The notes below the pieces were generated by a model, which saw only the letters and a list, made by a program, of their open reading frames with translations, searched no databases and had not been told where the DNA came from. From Haladaptatus litoreus (GTDB lineage: Archaea; Halobacteriota; Halobacteria; Halobacteriales; Haladaptataceae), in the NCBI RefSeq assembly GCF_900156425.1, contig NZ_FTNO01000001.1, positions 1,736,001-1,800,000 on the forward strand: 64,000 bases of DNA, given 5' to 3'. The position numbers and the translations under genes were made by a program. Numbering within the stretch: position 1 is the stretch's first letter; each line of letters starts with the position of its first letter. Shown here one piece after another: positions 8,922-17,310 of the stretch.

Positions 8922-10190
8922 ATGAACACGCAGGAAATCGCAGACCTCGGGCCGGACGAGCGCCGCGCGCTGTTCGACCGGGACGCCGGAATCGAGAGCG
9001 TCCGGAGCGACGTGCGCGACATCATCGGCCGAGTGCGTACCGAGGGCGACGTGGCGGTTCGAGAGTTCTGCCGCGAGTTCGACGACGTAGAAGTCGGCAA
9101 CATCGACATCACGGACGACGCCGAACGCGCCTACGAGGAAATCGACGCGGACGTGCGCGAGGCCATCGAAGACGCCGCGGAAAACATCCGCGAGTTCCAC
9201 GAAGCCCAGATGCCAGAAGACTGGCGCGAGGACTTCGACGGGCGCGAACTCGGCCGCCGATTCCGCCCCATCGAGCGCGTCGGCGTGTACGCACCGGGCG
9301 GCACCGCGGCGTACCCCTCCAGCGCGCTGATGGGTGTCATCCCCGCGAAAGTCGCCGGAGTGGAGCAGGTCGCCGTGGCCACGCCGCCGGGGGAACCGCA
9401 GAACCCCATCACGCTGGCCGCGATTCACGCCGCGGGCGCGGACAAGGTGTACCGCGTCGGCGGAGCGCAGGCTATCGGCGCGATGGCTTACGGAACCGAG
9501 CAGGTTGACCGCGTGCAGAAAATCGTCGGCCCCGGCAATCGCTGGGTCACGGCGGCGAAAGCGGAGGTGCAGGGCGACGTGGCAATCGACTTCCTCGCCG
9601 GGCCGAGCGAACTGTTCGTCCTCGCGGACGCGTCGGCAAGTCCGAAACACGTCGCCAGCGACATGGTCGCGCAGGCGGAGCACGACGAAAACTCCCCGGT
9701 GGTCACGGTGACCGACGACGCCGACTTTGCCGAGGAAATCATCGAGGAAATCGACCGACAGGCGAGCGAACGCGAGCGAGAGGACGTGATTCGGGTCGCG
9801 CTCGAAAACGACGACAGCGGCGTGTTCGTCGCCCGGTCGATGAGCGAGGGTCTGCTGTTCGCGGAGGAGTACGCCGCAGAACACCTCTCGATTCAGGCCG
9901 AAAACGACGAGGAGCTTTTGAACCGCATCGACAGCGCGGGAAGCGTTTTCTTGGGTTCGTACACCCCGGTCGCGGCGGGCGATTACGCCTCAGGGACGAA
10001 TCACGTTCTACCGACGACCGGTCTGGCGAAAATCACGGGTGGGCTGTCGGTCGATACCTTCCTCCGCTCGACCACTGTTCAGCGATTGGACGAGGATGCC
10101 CTCGATTCGATTTCGGAAACGATTACGACCCTCGCGGAGGCGGAAGGGTTGGAAGCGCACGCGGAAAGCGTGCGCAAGCGGTTCGAGTAG
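8922..10190 (+). CDS. hisD: Histidinol dehydrogenase
   Basis: A 422-aa enzyme catalysing the last two steps of histidine synthesis (L-histidinol to L-histidine, NAD-linked, Zn-dependent). Family signatures are GVYAPGGTAAYPSSALM, KIVGPGNRWVTAAKAEVQG, AEHDENSP with a zinc/catalytic His, the conserved AEHLSIQAEN segment, and YASGTNHVLPTTG near the C-terminus. Length agrees with bacterial and archaeal HisD. It stands alone, as his genes are usually dispersed in haloarchaea. The ATG at 8922 follows an AT-rich stretch about 30 nt upstream, suggesting a leaderless or near-leaderless transcript. Confidence 0.95.
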   Translation: MNTQEIADLGPDERRALFDRDAGIESVRSDVRDIIGRVRTEGDVAVREFCREFDDVEVGNIDITDDAERAYEEIDADVREAIEDAAENIREFHEAQMPEDWREDFDGRELGRRFRPIERVGVYAPGGTAAYPSSALMGVIPAKVAGVEQVAVATPPGEPQNPITLAAIHAAGADKVYRVGGAQAIGAMAYGTEQVDRVQKIVGPGNRWVTAAKAEVQGDVAIDFLAGPSELFVLADASASPKHVASDMVAQAEHDENSPVVTVTDDADFAEEIIEEIDRQASEREREDVIRVALENDDSGVFVARSMSEGLLFAEEYAAEHLSIQAENDEELLNRIDSAGSVFLGSYTPVAAGDYASGTNHVLPTTGLAKITGGLSVDTFLRSTTVQRLDEDALDSISETITTLAEAEGLEAHAESVRKRFE

Positions 10191-10270
10191 GAGAAGGAGA
10201 CAGAGACGGAAATACTCGTTTCGGGGTAGTGTTTTATTGTTTCAGTCCGTCCTTCGGAAACGTTCGAGCG

Positions 10271-10924
10271 ATGAACGTCATAGCAGAGTTCGACCTCTCC
10301 ACGCCGATTTTGGCGGAGACGCGCCGTGCCGTCACCGGGTTGGTCGTCGATATAGAGGATTTGCAACTCCGGTCGGGAAAGGCACCGGCCCTCGTCTGCT
10401 GGGTGGACTGCGACGACTTCGACACCATCGACAGAAAACTACCGAACGACCCGACTGTCGAAGCGTTCGAGATTCTCGCCGAAAGCAGCGGGCGGCGACT
10501 GTATCGCGTGGCGCTGTCGGAGGAAGGTGAAACCTCCCTCGTCTATCCAATCGCAGTAGAACACGGTATCACGTTTCTCGAAGTGCGGGCCACGGACGAT
10601 GGAACGCACATCAGCGCCCGGATTCCCAACCGGGACGTGCTGTTCTCGTTACAGAGCCGATTGGAAGAACGCGACGTTTCGCTCCAACTCAAACGAATCT
10701 ATCGCGCGGACGACCCCGGCGAAGCGTCTTACGGCATCTCCGAGCGACAGCGAGAAATCCTGTTGTACGCCGTCGAAGAAGGGTTTTTCGAGGTACCGCG
10801 ACAAATCACGCTTCGAGAAATCGCCGCGGAGTTCGACATTTCCGACCAAGCCGTTTCGACGCTCCTGCGGCGAGGGCTGACGAACCTCCTCCGTCACACC
10901 CTCGTCTCGTCCCCGGACACTTAA
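10271..10924 (+). CDS. Bat-type HTH_10 transcriptional regulator
   Basis: A 217-aa protein starting MNVIAEFDLSTPIL; the open frame upstream of this ATG is not used. The C-terminal 50 residues (SERQREILLYAVEEGFFEVPRQITLREIAAEFDISDQAVSTLLRRG) form the HTH_10 domain of bacterio-opsin-activator-like regulators. The N-terminal part matches the small sensor half common in haloarchaeal single-domain members, without PAS or GAF domains. Target genes are unknown; the neighbours are hisD and a HalOD1 gene. A second member of the family is at 38528. Confidence 0.88.
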   Translation: MNVIAEFDLSTPILAETRRAVTGLVVDIEDLQLRSGKAPALVCWVDCDDFDTIDRKLPNDPTVEAFEILAESSGRRLYRVALSEEGETSLVYPIAVEHGITFLEVRATDDGTHISARIPNRDVLFSLQSRLEERDVSLQLKRIYRADDPGEASYGISERQREILLYAVEEGFFEVPRQITLREIAAEFDISDQAVSTLLRRGLTNLLRHTLVSSPDT

Positions 10925-10976
10925 AGCGTTGAGTAGCCAACGAAAGGCGATACTTCAGCTCCCCCGCTAGGCTCGG

Positions 10977-11321
10977 ATGCATCAGATGTCCCCAAAGGCA
11001 ACAGCACTGGAAGACGGCGGCACAGAACAGTTCTCGTACCAGCGCCAGCCGAACGAAACACCGACTGAGGCGGTTCTATCTGCTGTTTCTGCGGTTTCCA
11101 ATCGAAAAATCATTCCAACTGCAACTGGCGATGGTGACTTGGATGCCCTCGAACCGTTGTACGACGCCATCAATCCCGACGCGCTCGACGCACTTGTCGG
11201 CTCTATCGAGGACGGCTCGGGCAGTGACGGAAGCGTGACGTTCGATTACAGCGGCCACGAGGTGACGGTGAAAAGTTCGGGCGAAATACTGGTTCGTCCG
11301 CCCTCGTCTCGCAACTACTGA
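10977..11321 (+). CDS. HalOD1 domain protein
   Basis: A 114-aa acidic protein. The region from QRQPNETPTEAVLSAVSAV to the C-terminal VTFDYSGHEVTVKSSGEILV resembles the haloarchaeal HalOD1 output domain, which occurs alone or attached to response regulators. No receiver domain is present. It lies 52 nt after an HTH_10 regulator in the same direction and converges on the aminotransferase gene. Its molecular role is not known. Confidence 0.75.
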   Translation: MHQMSPKATALEDGGTEQFSYQRQPNETPTEAVLSAVSAVSNRKIIPTATGDGDLDALEPLYDAINPDALDALVGSIEDGSGSDGSVTFDYSGHEVTVKSSGEILVRPPSSRNY

Positions 11322-11325
11322 GAGT

Positions 11326-12510
11326 TTACTTCCCGAGCGCGCTGCTCGTCGCGGATAATCCGGCCTCCACGTCCACGTCGGCACCCTGTTTTTCCAAGGC
11401 ATCGCCGAGCGCGCTGACCAGATAGGACACCGTCTCGGGACGGGCGGAGTAGCCCATACAACCGATGCGGAAGATTTCGCCGTCCAAATCCCCGAGTCCA
11501 GTCGCGATTTCGAGGTCGTACTGCTCCAGCAGGTAGTCGGTCACGTCAGTGTCCGTGACGCCCGAAGGGACGCGAACCGCGTTGAGACTCGGCAACCAGT
11601 AGTCGTCCGGCGCGTTCATCTCGATTCCCATCGCCTCGACGCCCGCCTTGAGCGCGCCAGCCATCTCTCGGTGGCGTTCCCATCGCGCTTCGATGCCTTC
11701 CTCGGCAACGAGGCGGAGAGCTTCGCGGAGCGCGTAGACGTTCGTAATCGGCGCGGTGTGGTGGTAGGCGCGTTCGTCGCCCCAGTAGCCTTCGAGTAAG
11801 CTAAGGTCGAGATACCACGACCGGGCGGGTTCCTCGCGCGACAGAACTTTGTCCATCGCACGGTCGTTGAGCGTCAGCGGACTCGCACCCGGTGGACAGG
11901 AGAGGCATTTCTGCGGGCCGGAGTAGGCCACGTCGATGCCCCATTCATCAACACGGAGTTCGACGCCGCCGAGGGAGGTGACGCAGTCGGCAATCACGAG
12001 CGCATCGTGGTCGTGCGCGATGGCTGTGAGTTCAGAAACGTCGGGTTGAACAACGCCCGTACTCGTTTCGGCGTGAACGAAGCCGAACACGTCCGGGTCG
12101 TGTTCTTCGAACGCGGCTTGGACATCTTCCGGGTCGAGGGGTTCACCCCACGGCGCATCGACGTGGACGACCTCGCTACCTGCGCGCTTCGCCATCGATT
12201 CCATCCGCCCGCCAAAATAGCCGTTCGTCGGAACCAACATGGTGTCGCCGGGTTCGACCACGTTGCCTATCGCGGCCTCCATCGAAGCCGACCCTGTTCC
12301 GGACACCGGAATCGTCCACTTATTGTCGGTTCGGAAGGTGTATCGGAGCAGGTCTTGCACGTCGTTCATCACCTCGATAAACGACGGATCTAAATGACCG
12401 ACCAACGGCGTGCTCATCGCCCTGAGCACGCGGGGATGCACTTCGCTCGGGCCGGGGCCCATCAGCGTCCTGTCTGGTGGTGTCAACTCGCCTACGGTGG
12501 GCTTTTCCAT
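11326..12510 (-). CDS. Class V PLP aminotransferase (serine-pyruvate/alanine-glyoxylate type)
   Basis: 394 aa from the MEKPTVGELTPPDRTLMGPGPSEVHP start; the extra upstream codons (to 12588) are non-conserved and contain AT-rich promoter-like sequence. It is a fold-type I PLP enzyme of the AGXT/SPT group: MGPGPSEVHPRVLRAM at the N-terminus, SGTGSASMEAAIGNVVEPGD for cofactor phosphate, and GPQKCLSCPPGASPL with the Schiff-base Lys. The C-terminal IGCMGYSARPETVSYLVSALG is family-typical. Such enzymes interconvert serine or alanine with glyoxylate or pyruvate. In this genome it would connect with the glycine/serine genes glyA and gcv elsewhere in the window, which is inference. Confidence 0.87.
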   Translation of the reverse strand: MEKPTVGELTPPDRTLMGPGPSEVHPRVLRAMSTPLVGHLDPSFIEVMNDVQDLLRYTFRTDNKWTIPVSGTGSASMEAAIGNVVEPGDTMLVPTNGYFGGRMESMAKRAGSEVVHVDAPWGEPLDPEDVQAAFEEHDPDVFGFVHAETSTGVVQPDVSELTAIAHDHDALVIADCVTSLGGVELRVDEWGIDVAYSGPQKCLSCPPGASPLTLNDRAMDKVLSREEPARSWYLDLSLLEGYWGDERAYHHTAPITNVYALREALRLVAEEGIEARWERHREMAGALKAGVEAMGIEMNAPDDYWLPSLNAVRVPSGVTDTDVTDYLLEQYDLEIATGLGDLDGEIFRIGCMGYSARPETVSYLVSALGDALEKQGADVDVEAGLSATSSALGK

Positions 12511-12689
12511 GCGCCACAGTATCACGCGAGGTACCAAAAACCCCGCCTTCCCGGCACCCCGCGTCCAACGTCTCGTTGAATCGGGCAACGCGGCGTTTCT
12601 CCGGTCGAACGGTTTCCGAACGGTAGAAACAGTCGCCGCAGTTTATTCGGGCTATCCGTGTATGCCGGGACACCCCAGCACGTTGCTGG

Positions 12690-12697
12690 GCGGAGGA
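12690..12697 (+). promoter_or_regulatory. Shine-Dalgarno sequence for the Cys-bundle gene
   Basis: GCGGAGGA lies 6-13 nt before the ATG at 12703, a clear SD motif. It supports that start over an upstream in-frame ATG and implies a leadered transcript, unlike many neighbouring genes. Confidence 0.6.
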
Positions 12698-12702
12698 AAA
12701 CA

Positions 12703-13368
12703 ATGGCACAACAGAGACACATGCAGGGTTCACACGGACAGCAGCACGGCCAGAGTCAGCAGTACGGTCAACCGCAGACACAACGACACGGCCAACCACA
12801 ACAGCAGCGCCAGATGCAAGGACAGCAGTATGGCCAACCACAACAACAGAGCCAGATTCCCGGTGGTCAGCAGGGCCAACAGGGAATCGGTCAGCAAGGC
12901 ATGGGTCAACAGGGAATGACCCAGCAAGGCCAACAAACGACACAACAGGTTGGCCAGTTCGAAGACCAACTGCCGGGCGAGATGCGAATCGCGCTCGAAG
13001 ACTTCGAGAAGGCCGCGAAGGTGTGTGACTGGTGTGCCGACCAGTGCATCGACGAAGGGCCACAGATGGCAAACTGCATCCGACTCTGCCGCGACGTTGC
13101 AGACCTCGGGACGCTGAACGCGAAGCTCATCTCCCGCGATTCGGTCTTCGGGCCGGAAGTCGCGGAAGTGTTCGCGCGCGCCGCCGAGGAATGCGCCGAC
13201 GAGTGCAGACAGCACCCGCACGCGCACTGTCAGGAGTGTGCAACAGTGCTTTCCCGAGCCGTCGATTCGACCTACCGACTGCTCGACGGGCTTCAGAGCG
13301 GACAAGAGTCGTCTACTCAACAGCAATCGCCGATGCAGCAGTCGCCCGTCCAGCAGTCGCAATTCTAA
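12703..13368 (+). CDS. Gln-rich four-helix Cys-bundle protein (DUF326/Csp-like)
   Basis: A 221-aa protein starting MAQQRHMQG. The first ~85 residues are low-complexity Gln/Gly-rich with repeated GQQ, GQPQ and QQG units. From about residue 88 a folded domain carries nine cysteines in the pattern CDWCADQC...CIRLC...CADEC...HCQEC, as in the DUF326 family of four-helix bundles related to copper-storage proteins Csp. The C-terminus reverts to QQQSPMQQSP. It may bind copper in the cytoplasm. A diverged paralogue follows at 13549, and T-run 13379-13384 separates the two. The Gln-rich tail resembles prion-like linkers; its role is unknown. Confidence 0.75.
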   Translation: MAQQRHMQGSHGQQHGQSQQYGQPQTQRHGQPQQQRQMQGQQYGQPQQQSQIPGGQQGQQGIGQQGMGQQGMTQQGQQTTQQVGQFEDQLPGEMRIALEDFEKAAKVCDWCADQCIDEGPQMANCIRLCRDVADLGTLNAKLISRDSVFGPEVAEVFARAAEECADECRQHPHAHCQECATVLSRAVDSTYRLLDGLQSGQESSTQQQSPMQQSPVQQSQF

Positions 13369-13378
13369 GGTCGCACTC

Positions 13379-13384
13379 TTTTTT
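13379..13384 (+). terminator. T-run terminator
   Basis: TTTTTT 10 nt after the stop of the Cys-bundle gene, followed by TGCGTG. Archaeal transcription commonly ends at such T-runs without a strong hairpin. Confidence 0.4.
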
Positions 13385-13548
13385 GCGTGCCATTCGTGCA
13401 GGACGATTGCCGACACCGACGATAGCAGCGGGTTCGTTCCGGAGTGCCGTTCGTTACTGCCTCGAATCGACGGTTTCGGCGGCGAACCGGCCGAAACGGT
13501 CACATCGTCTTATTTTCGTCTCGGCGGTACCCTGTCCGGGGAACCACC

Positions 13549-14118
13549 ATGGCACAACAGCACAGTCAGCGCGGCGGGTATCGACAGGTGAGCGAAACGC
13601 GGATGGGGTCGCGCGGAACGCGAGGGCAGGCAGGTTCGACGGGAGGGCAAACAAACGAGATGCAAACCGGGCAACCGCAGCAGATGGAAGACGAACCGAG
13701 TGCTGTCGGCAAACAGACGGCCCAACAACCTACCGCACCAATCGGCGGCAAAGAGAAGTTCGAAGACCACCTGACGAGCGAAGTCGAACTGGTTCTCGAC
13801 GATTTCCAGAAGCTCGAAACGACCGCGGAGTGGTGTTCGGACTGGTGCGCAGAACGCGGGCCGCAACTGGGCGAATGCGCGCGAATCTGCCGCGACGTTG
13901 CGGACATCGCACATCTGGGAATTCAGTTGATGTCGCGCAACCCCTATCGTCACATCGACATCGGTGAGATGATGCAACGGGTGTTCGAGCAGTCGCTCGC
14001 CGAACTGCGTCAGCATCCCGACCCGCCAGTTCAGGATACAGCACACGTTCTCGAACGCGCACTGACATCGCTTTCTCGCGGGATTTCCGCGGTTCAGCGG
14101 GAAGGATTGGGCCGATAG
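13549..14118 (+). CDS. Diverged Cys-bundle paralogue
   Basis: A 189-aa protein starting MAQQHSQRGG, the same opening as the preceding gene, with a shorter Gln/Gly/Thr-rich N-terminus. The folded region keeps CSDWC...CARIC and the RDVADIAHLGIQLMSRN stretch that aligns with RDVADLGTLNAKLISRD upstream. The second-half cysteines of its neighbour (CADEC, HCQEC) are replaced (SLAELRQHPDPPVQDTAHVL). So four Cys remain out of nine. It may have lost or changed metal binding while keeping the fold. The tandem arrangement indicates duplication followed by divergence. Confidence 0.72.
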   Translation: MAQQHSQRGGYRQVSETRMGSRGTRGQAGSTGGQTNEMQTGQPQQMEDEPSAVGKQTAQQPTAPIGGKEKFEDHLTSEVELVLDDFQKLETTAEWCSDWCAERGPQLGECARICRDVADIAHLGIQLMSRNPYRHIDIGEMMQRVFEQSLAELRQHPDPPVQDTAHVLERALTSLSRGISAVQREGLGR

Positions 14119-14176
14119 GCGACCCGTCCGTTTTCGGAGAGAAGTTTATAGTCACAGAATGCGAAGAGGAACTCCC

Positions 14177-15130
14177 ATGATGGTCGGCCACGCTCTGCTA
14201 GCCTTCGCGCTGGCGGCACTCGTCGCCAACCGATACTGGCCCGCAGAGCGCGCGCTCACGTTCGGCGTGGTCGCGGGCGCGTTCGCCACGATTCCCGACG
14301 TAGACATGGCCTACGCGCTGGTCGGACTCGCGCAGGCCGGATTCGGCGGTGTGTGGTCGATGACCAACGCGTTTTGGGGGAGTTCACAACTCGTCCACAG
14401 GGCGGTGACACATTCGCTCGTCGTCGCGCTCGTCGCGGCCCCCGGTTTCGTCCTGCTCACTGGAAGAAGGGATAAAAGAGCGGTTGGCGCAGTGATTCTC
14501 TCGGCGCTCGTCTGGATTAGCTTCGCGGAAAGCGGCGTCCTCGGTGGAGGCGTCATGCTCGTCTTCGTACTGGCGGGAACAGCACTCGCACTCGCCGTGG
14601 ATGCTCGCACCGACCTCCAACCCCGAGAGCTACTCCTCGCGGCGGCGTTCGGCCTGCTGTCCCACCCCTTCGGCGACGTGTTCACGGGCGAACCGCCGCA
14701 GTTCCTCTACCCCTTCGACACCGTCCTGCTTCACAACCGGGTCGCCCTGTATCCTCCCGACCCGACGCTGAACCTGCTCGCGATCTTCGGCGTGGAACTG
14801 GCGGCCGCGTGGCTCGCCGTTTTCGCGTACTTCCGCTTGCGCGACGGCCACCGCGACCACGAGAAGCGCCTCCTCGGTCACGTTCACGGGCGAGCAACGC
14901 TCGGCGCAGGCTACGCACTCACCGCGCTGTTCCTTCCGGCACCGACGCTCGACGTTTCGTACCACTTCGTCTTCTCGGTGCTCGCGGTCGGGGCCGTTGG
15001 CGTCGGCCCGAAACTGTATCCACTGCGTTCGTTCCGTGTCGAGCGCGACCCTCGGGCGTGGCTCTGCACCGGCATGGCCGCGGTTACGGTCGCGGTACTG
15101 GCCTACGCAGGTGCCTACATCACGGCCTAA
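14177..15130 (+). CDS. YdjM/DUF457-type membrane-bound metal-dependent hydrolase
   Basis: 317 aa from MMVGHALLAFALAALVAN. The conserved polar residues of the LexA-regulated YdjM family are visible: GHALLAF, IPDVDMAYAL, HRAVTHSLVVALV and LLSHPFGDVFT. These place His and Asp near the membrane face, within about 7-8 hydrophobic segments. It is probably an integral membrane hydrolase of unknown substrate. Upstream TTTATAGTC about 25 nt before the ATG fits a leaderless transcript. It is followed 33 nt later by a DUF2238-like pair in the same direction. Confidence 0.75.
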   Translation: MMVGHALLAFALAALVANRYWPAERALTFGVVAGAFATIPDVDMAYALVGLAQAGFGGVWSMTNAFWGSSQLVHRAVTHSLVVALVAAPGFVLLTGRRDKRAVGAVILSALVWISFAESGVLGGGVMLVFVLAGTALALAVDARTDLQPRELLLAAAFGLLSHPFGDVFTGEPPQFLYPFDTVLLHNRVALYPPDPTLNLLAIFGVELAAAWLAVFAYFRLRDGHRDHEKRLLGHVHGRATLGAGYALTALFLPAPTLDVSYHFVFSVLAVGAVGVGPKLYPLRSFRVERDPRAWLCTGMAAVTVAVLAYAGAYITA

Positions 15131-15163
15131 CCTTTCTTACCAACGGCAGCCCTATCGGTCGAT

Positions 15164-15775
15164 ATGGCACAGCGAATCGGTCGGTTGGGCGCGCTCGTGG
15201 AGAACGAGCGGGTCAACGCCGGACTGGCGTGGACTTTGGTCGGATTTCTGCTCGTCGTCGTGGTAGCGAGTCTGCTTCAGGCGGATTTCCTGTGGGCTAT
15301 TTTCGCCGGATTCGTCTTCGTGGTGGCGGTAATTCCCCCGCTTTCCTACCGAAACGCCGATGCGATGCTTCCGTGGGAAGTGCTGCTTCTCGCCGCGCTT
15401 CCCGTCCTCGGGCGCACGCTCGCAACGCTCGCGCTCACGACACGGGTGGCGACGTACCTCTCGGTGGCCGCACTCGCGCTCATCGTCGCCGTCGAACTGC
15501 ACGTTTTCACGCCGGTTCGGATGACACACTGGTTCGCCGTCCTCTTCGTCGTCATCGCCACGATTGCGACGGCGGGCGTCTGGGCGGTCATCGAATGGCT
15601 CTCCGACATCTACCTCGGCACCGCATTCATCGAGAGCGAACACCTGCTGATGTGGGACTTCGTCTACGCGACGGCTATCGGCGTCGTCGCAGGCATCGTC
15701 TTCGAACTGTACTTTCGGCGGGTCGCACCGCCTCGGACGCGACTGCCGAACGACGTTCAGGAGCAAATACGATGA
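15164..15775 (+). CDS. DUF2238-like integral membrane protein, first of pair
   Basis: 203 aa with about five to six hydrophobic segments (LLVVVVASLL, WAIFAGFVFVVAVI, LLLAALPVLG, YLSVAALALIVAVE, FAVLFVVIATIAT, YATAIGVVAGIVFELY). The stretch WAVIEWLSDIYLGTAF..HLLMWDFVYATAIGVVAGI resembles the YjdF/DUF2238 signature (E-x-x-x, D-x-x-D/N-x-x-G near the C-terminus). Its stop overlaps the next start (ATGA at 15772-15775), so the two are translationally coupled. Function is unknown. Confidence 0.65.
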   Translation: MAQRIGRLGALVENERVNAGLAWTLVGFLLVVVVASLLQADFLWAIFAGFVFVVAVIPPLSYRNADAMLPWEVLLLAALPVLGRTLATLALTTRVATYLSVAALALIVAVELHVFTPVRMTHWFAVLFVVIATIATAGVWAVIEWLSDIYLGTAFIESEHLLMWDFVYATAIGVVAGIVFELYFRRVAPPRTRLPNDVQEQIR

Positions 15776-16437
15776 AGATTCGCGAACAACTCGGGATTTC
15801 GCCCCGACGACAGCGACAGTTGACCCGCGTGATGGAGTTGAGCCTCGTCGGCATCTTCTTCGTCGGACTGGACAGGGGCAACCTCGGAATCATGGTCAAT
15901 GCAGGGATAGCGTTCGCCATCACACTCATCCCGGCAGTTCTCGAACGCGACTATCAGATTCCGATGGACGCCGGACTGACGCTGTGGATTACGACCGCCG
16001 TTTTTCTCCATGCTGTTGGCACCCTCGGCCCGTACCAGAACGTCTGGTGGTGGGACCACCTTACACACCTCCTCTCCGCCTCAATCGTCGCCGCGGTCGG
16101 TTACGCGACAGTTCGGGCGCTGGACGCCCACTACGACGATGTCTATCTCCCGCCGCGATTCATGTTCGTGTTCATCCTCATGTTCGTGGTCGCCTTCGGC
16201 GTCATCTGGGAGGTCATCGAGTTCGGCGTCAGCGGACTGGCGGTCGTTTTTGGCGGAAAAACGGTGTTGACCCAGTACGGACTGGAAGACACGATGCTCG
16301 ACCTCATGTTCGACACCGTCGGCGGTCTCATCACCGCGATTTGGGGCACCGCGTACCTCTCCGACGTGGTCGGCGCGCTGACCGACCGACTCGACGGCCA
16401 GATGCGCGGCACGGAGTACGGGCGGCGGGACGACTGA
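15772..16437 (+). CDS. DUF2238-like integral membrane protein, second of pair
   Basis: 221 aa, starting MKIREQLGISPRRQ. It is predicted to have 5-6 membrane helices. VWWWDHLTHLLSASIVAAVGY and GVIWEVIEFGVSGL..QYGLEDTMLDLMFDTVGGLITAI are the conserved DUF2238/YjdF-type blocks with H, E and D residues. It overlaps the preceding gene by 4 nt and shares the same architecture, so it is probably a heteromeric partner produced by duplication. No function is established. Confidence 0.7.
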   Translation: MKIREQLGISPRRQRQLTRVMELSLVGIFFVGLDRGNLGIMVNAGIAFAITLIPAVLERDYQIPMDAGLTLWITTAVFLHAVGTLGPYQNVWWWDHLTHLLSASIVAAVGYATVRALDAHYDDVYLPPRFMFVFILMFVVAFGVIWEVIEFGVSGLAVVFGGKTVLTQYGLEDTMLDLMFDTVGGLITAIWGTAYLSDVVGALTDRLDGQMRGTEYGRRDD

Positions 16438-16523
16438 GGAAATGAGTGTCGGAGTGGAACGAACAAACATACCGGTAAACGGCCAATGCGACTTTTACCT
16501 GCGGCGGAAAATGGGAGGACGCT

Positions 16524-16724
16524 ATGGTATTCAAGAAAATCACCCTCATCGGAACCAGTGACGAGAGTTTCGACGCCGCCGCGGACGACGCCATCGACCG
16601 AGCCGAAGAGACGCTCGACAACGTCAAATGGGTGGAAGTAGACCATCTCGGCGTCGAAATCGCCTCGGTCGAAGGTCGGCAGTACCAAGCCGAAGTGACG
16701 GTCGCATTCGAGCTAGAAGAGTAA
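16524..16724 (+). CDS. Dodecin, flavin-storage protein
   Basis: 66 aa. The sequence [27 protein letters not shown] and Trp36 in NVKWVEVDH match the haloarchaeal dodecin family. Known members form hollow dodecamers that bind riboflavin or lumichrome, with the Trp stacking on the isoalloxazine ring. [14 protein letters not shown] is the C-terminal beta strand. The gene is monocistronic and converges on the IscA-like gene. Confidence 0.95.
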   Translation: MVFKKITLIGTSDESFDAAADDAIDRAEETLDNVKWVEVDHLGVEIASVEGRQYQAEVTVAFELEE

Positions 16725-16763
16725 TCGGACGCCGCGAGAAGCGAGTTATTTTCCGTAAGCTGA

Positions 16764-17129
16764 CTACGTCCGGAAGCTTTCGCCACAGCCGCATTCGGAG
16801 ACGACGTTCGGATTATCGACGTGGAAGCCAGCGCCCTGCAAGCCGGTTTCGTAGTCTACGACGCTTCCCTCGATGTAGTTCATGCTCGCAGGGTCAACGA
16901 ACACGCGCAGGTCGTGGTGCGTGAAGACCGTGTCGTCGGATTCCGGTTCGTCGTCGAATCGCATGCCGTAGGAGAGTCCGGCACAGCCACCCTGTTGGAC
17001 GAACAGGCGCAGTCCGGCGACTCCGGGGTCTAAGCCCTCGCTATCCAGCAAGTTAAGGGCCTGTTCGGCGGCAGTTTCGGTCACCTCGATTTGCGGCGTC
17101 TCCCCACTTTGCGCGGCGTCAGTGCTCAT
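16764..17129 (-). CDS. HesB/IscA/ErpA-type Fe-S cluster assembly protein
   Basis: 121 aa from MSTDAAQSGET; an upstream ATG (17156) adds nine non-conserved codons. The A-type carrier cysteines are present: QQGGCAGLSYGM and the C-terminal SECGCGESF. LRVFVDPASMNYIEGSVVDYETGLQGAGFHVDNPN is highly typical of the family. It would transfer Fe-S clusters to apo-proteins; the window encodes Fe-S clients (Elp3, MutY, Dna2-like). It is monocistronic. Confidence 0.93.
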   Translation of the reverse strand: MSTDAAQSGETPQIEVTETAAEQALNLLDSEGLDPGVAGLRLFVQQGGCAGLSYGMRFDDEPESDDTVFTHHDLRVFVDPASMNYIEGSVVDYETGLQGAGFHVDNPNVVSECGCGESFRT

Positions 17130-17310
17130 AGATGGTGTTTGTCGTTCCGGCCTCATTAACGTTCGCCTAGCAAGGAGTTTTGAGGGAACTAGTGTGGAGA
17201 AGTTTGGATGCTATCTGATGGTTTTGGATTCGCATTGTCGCCAGCTACCCTCAACTCCAAACGAAGCGCTCGCTTCTGCGAATGAGATTATTCTCTGTAT
17301 CTGTCTGCTA

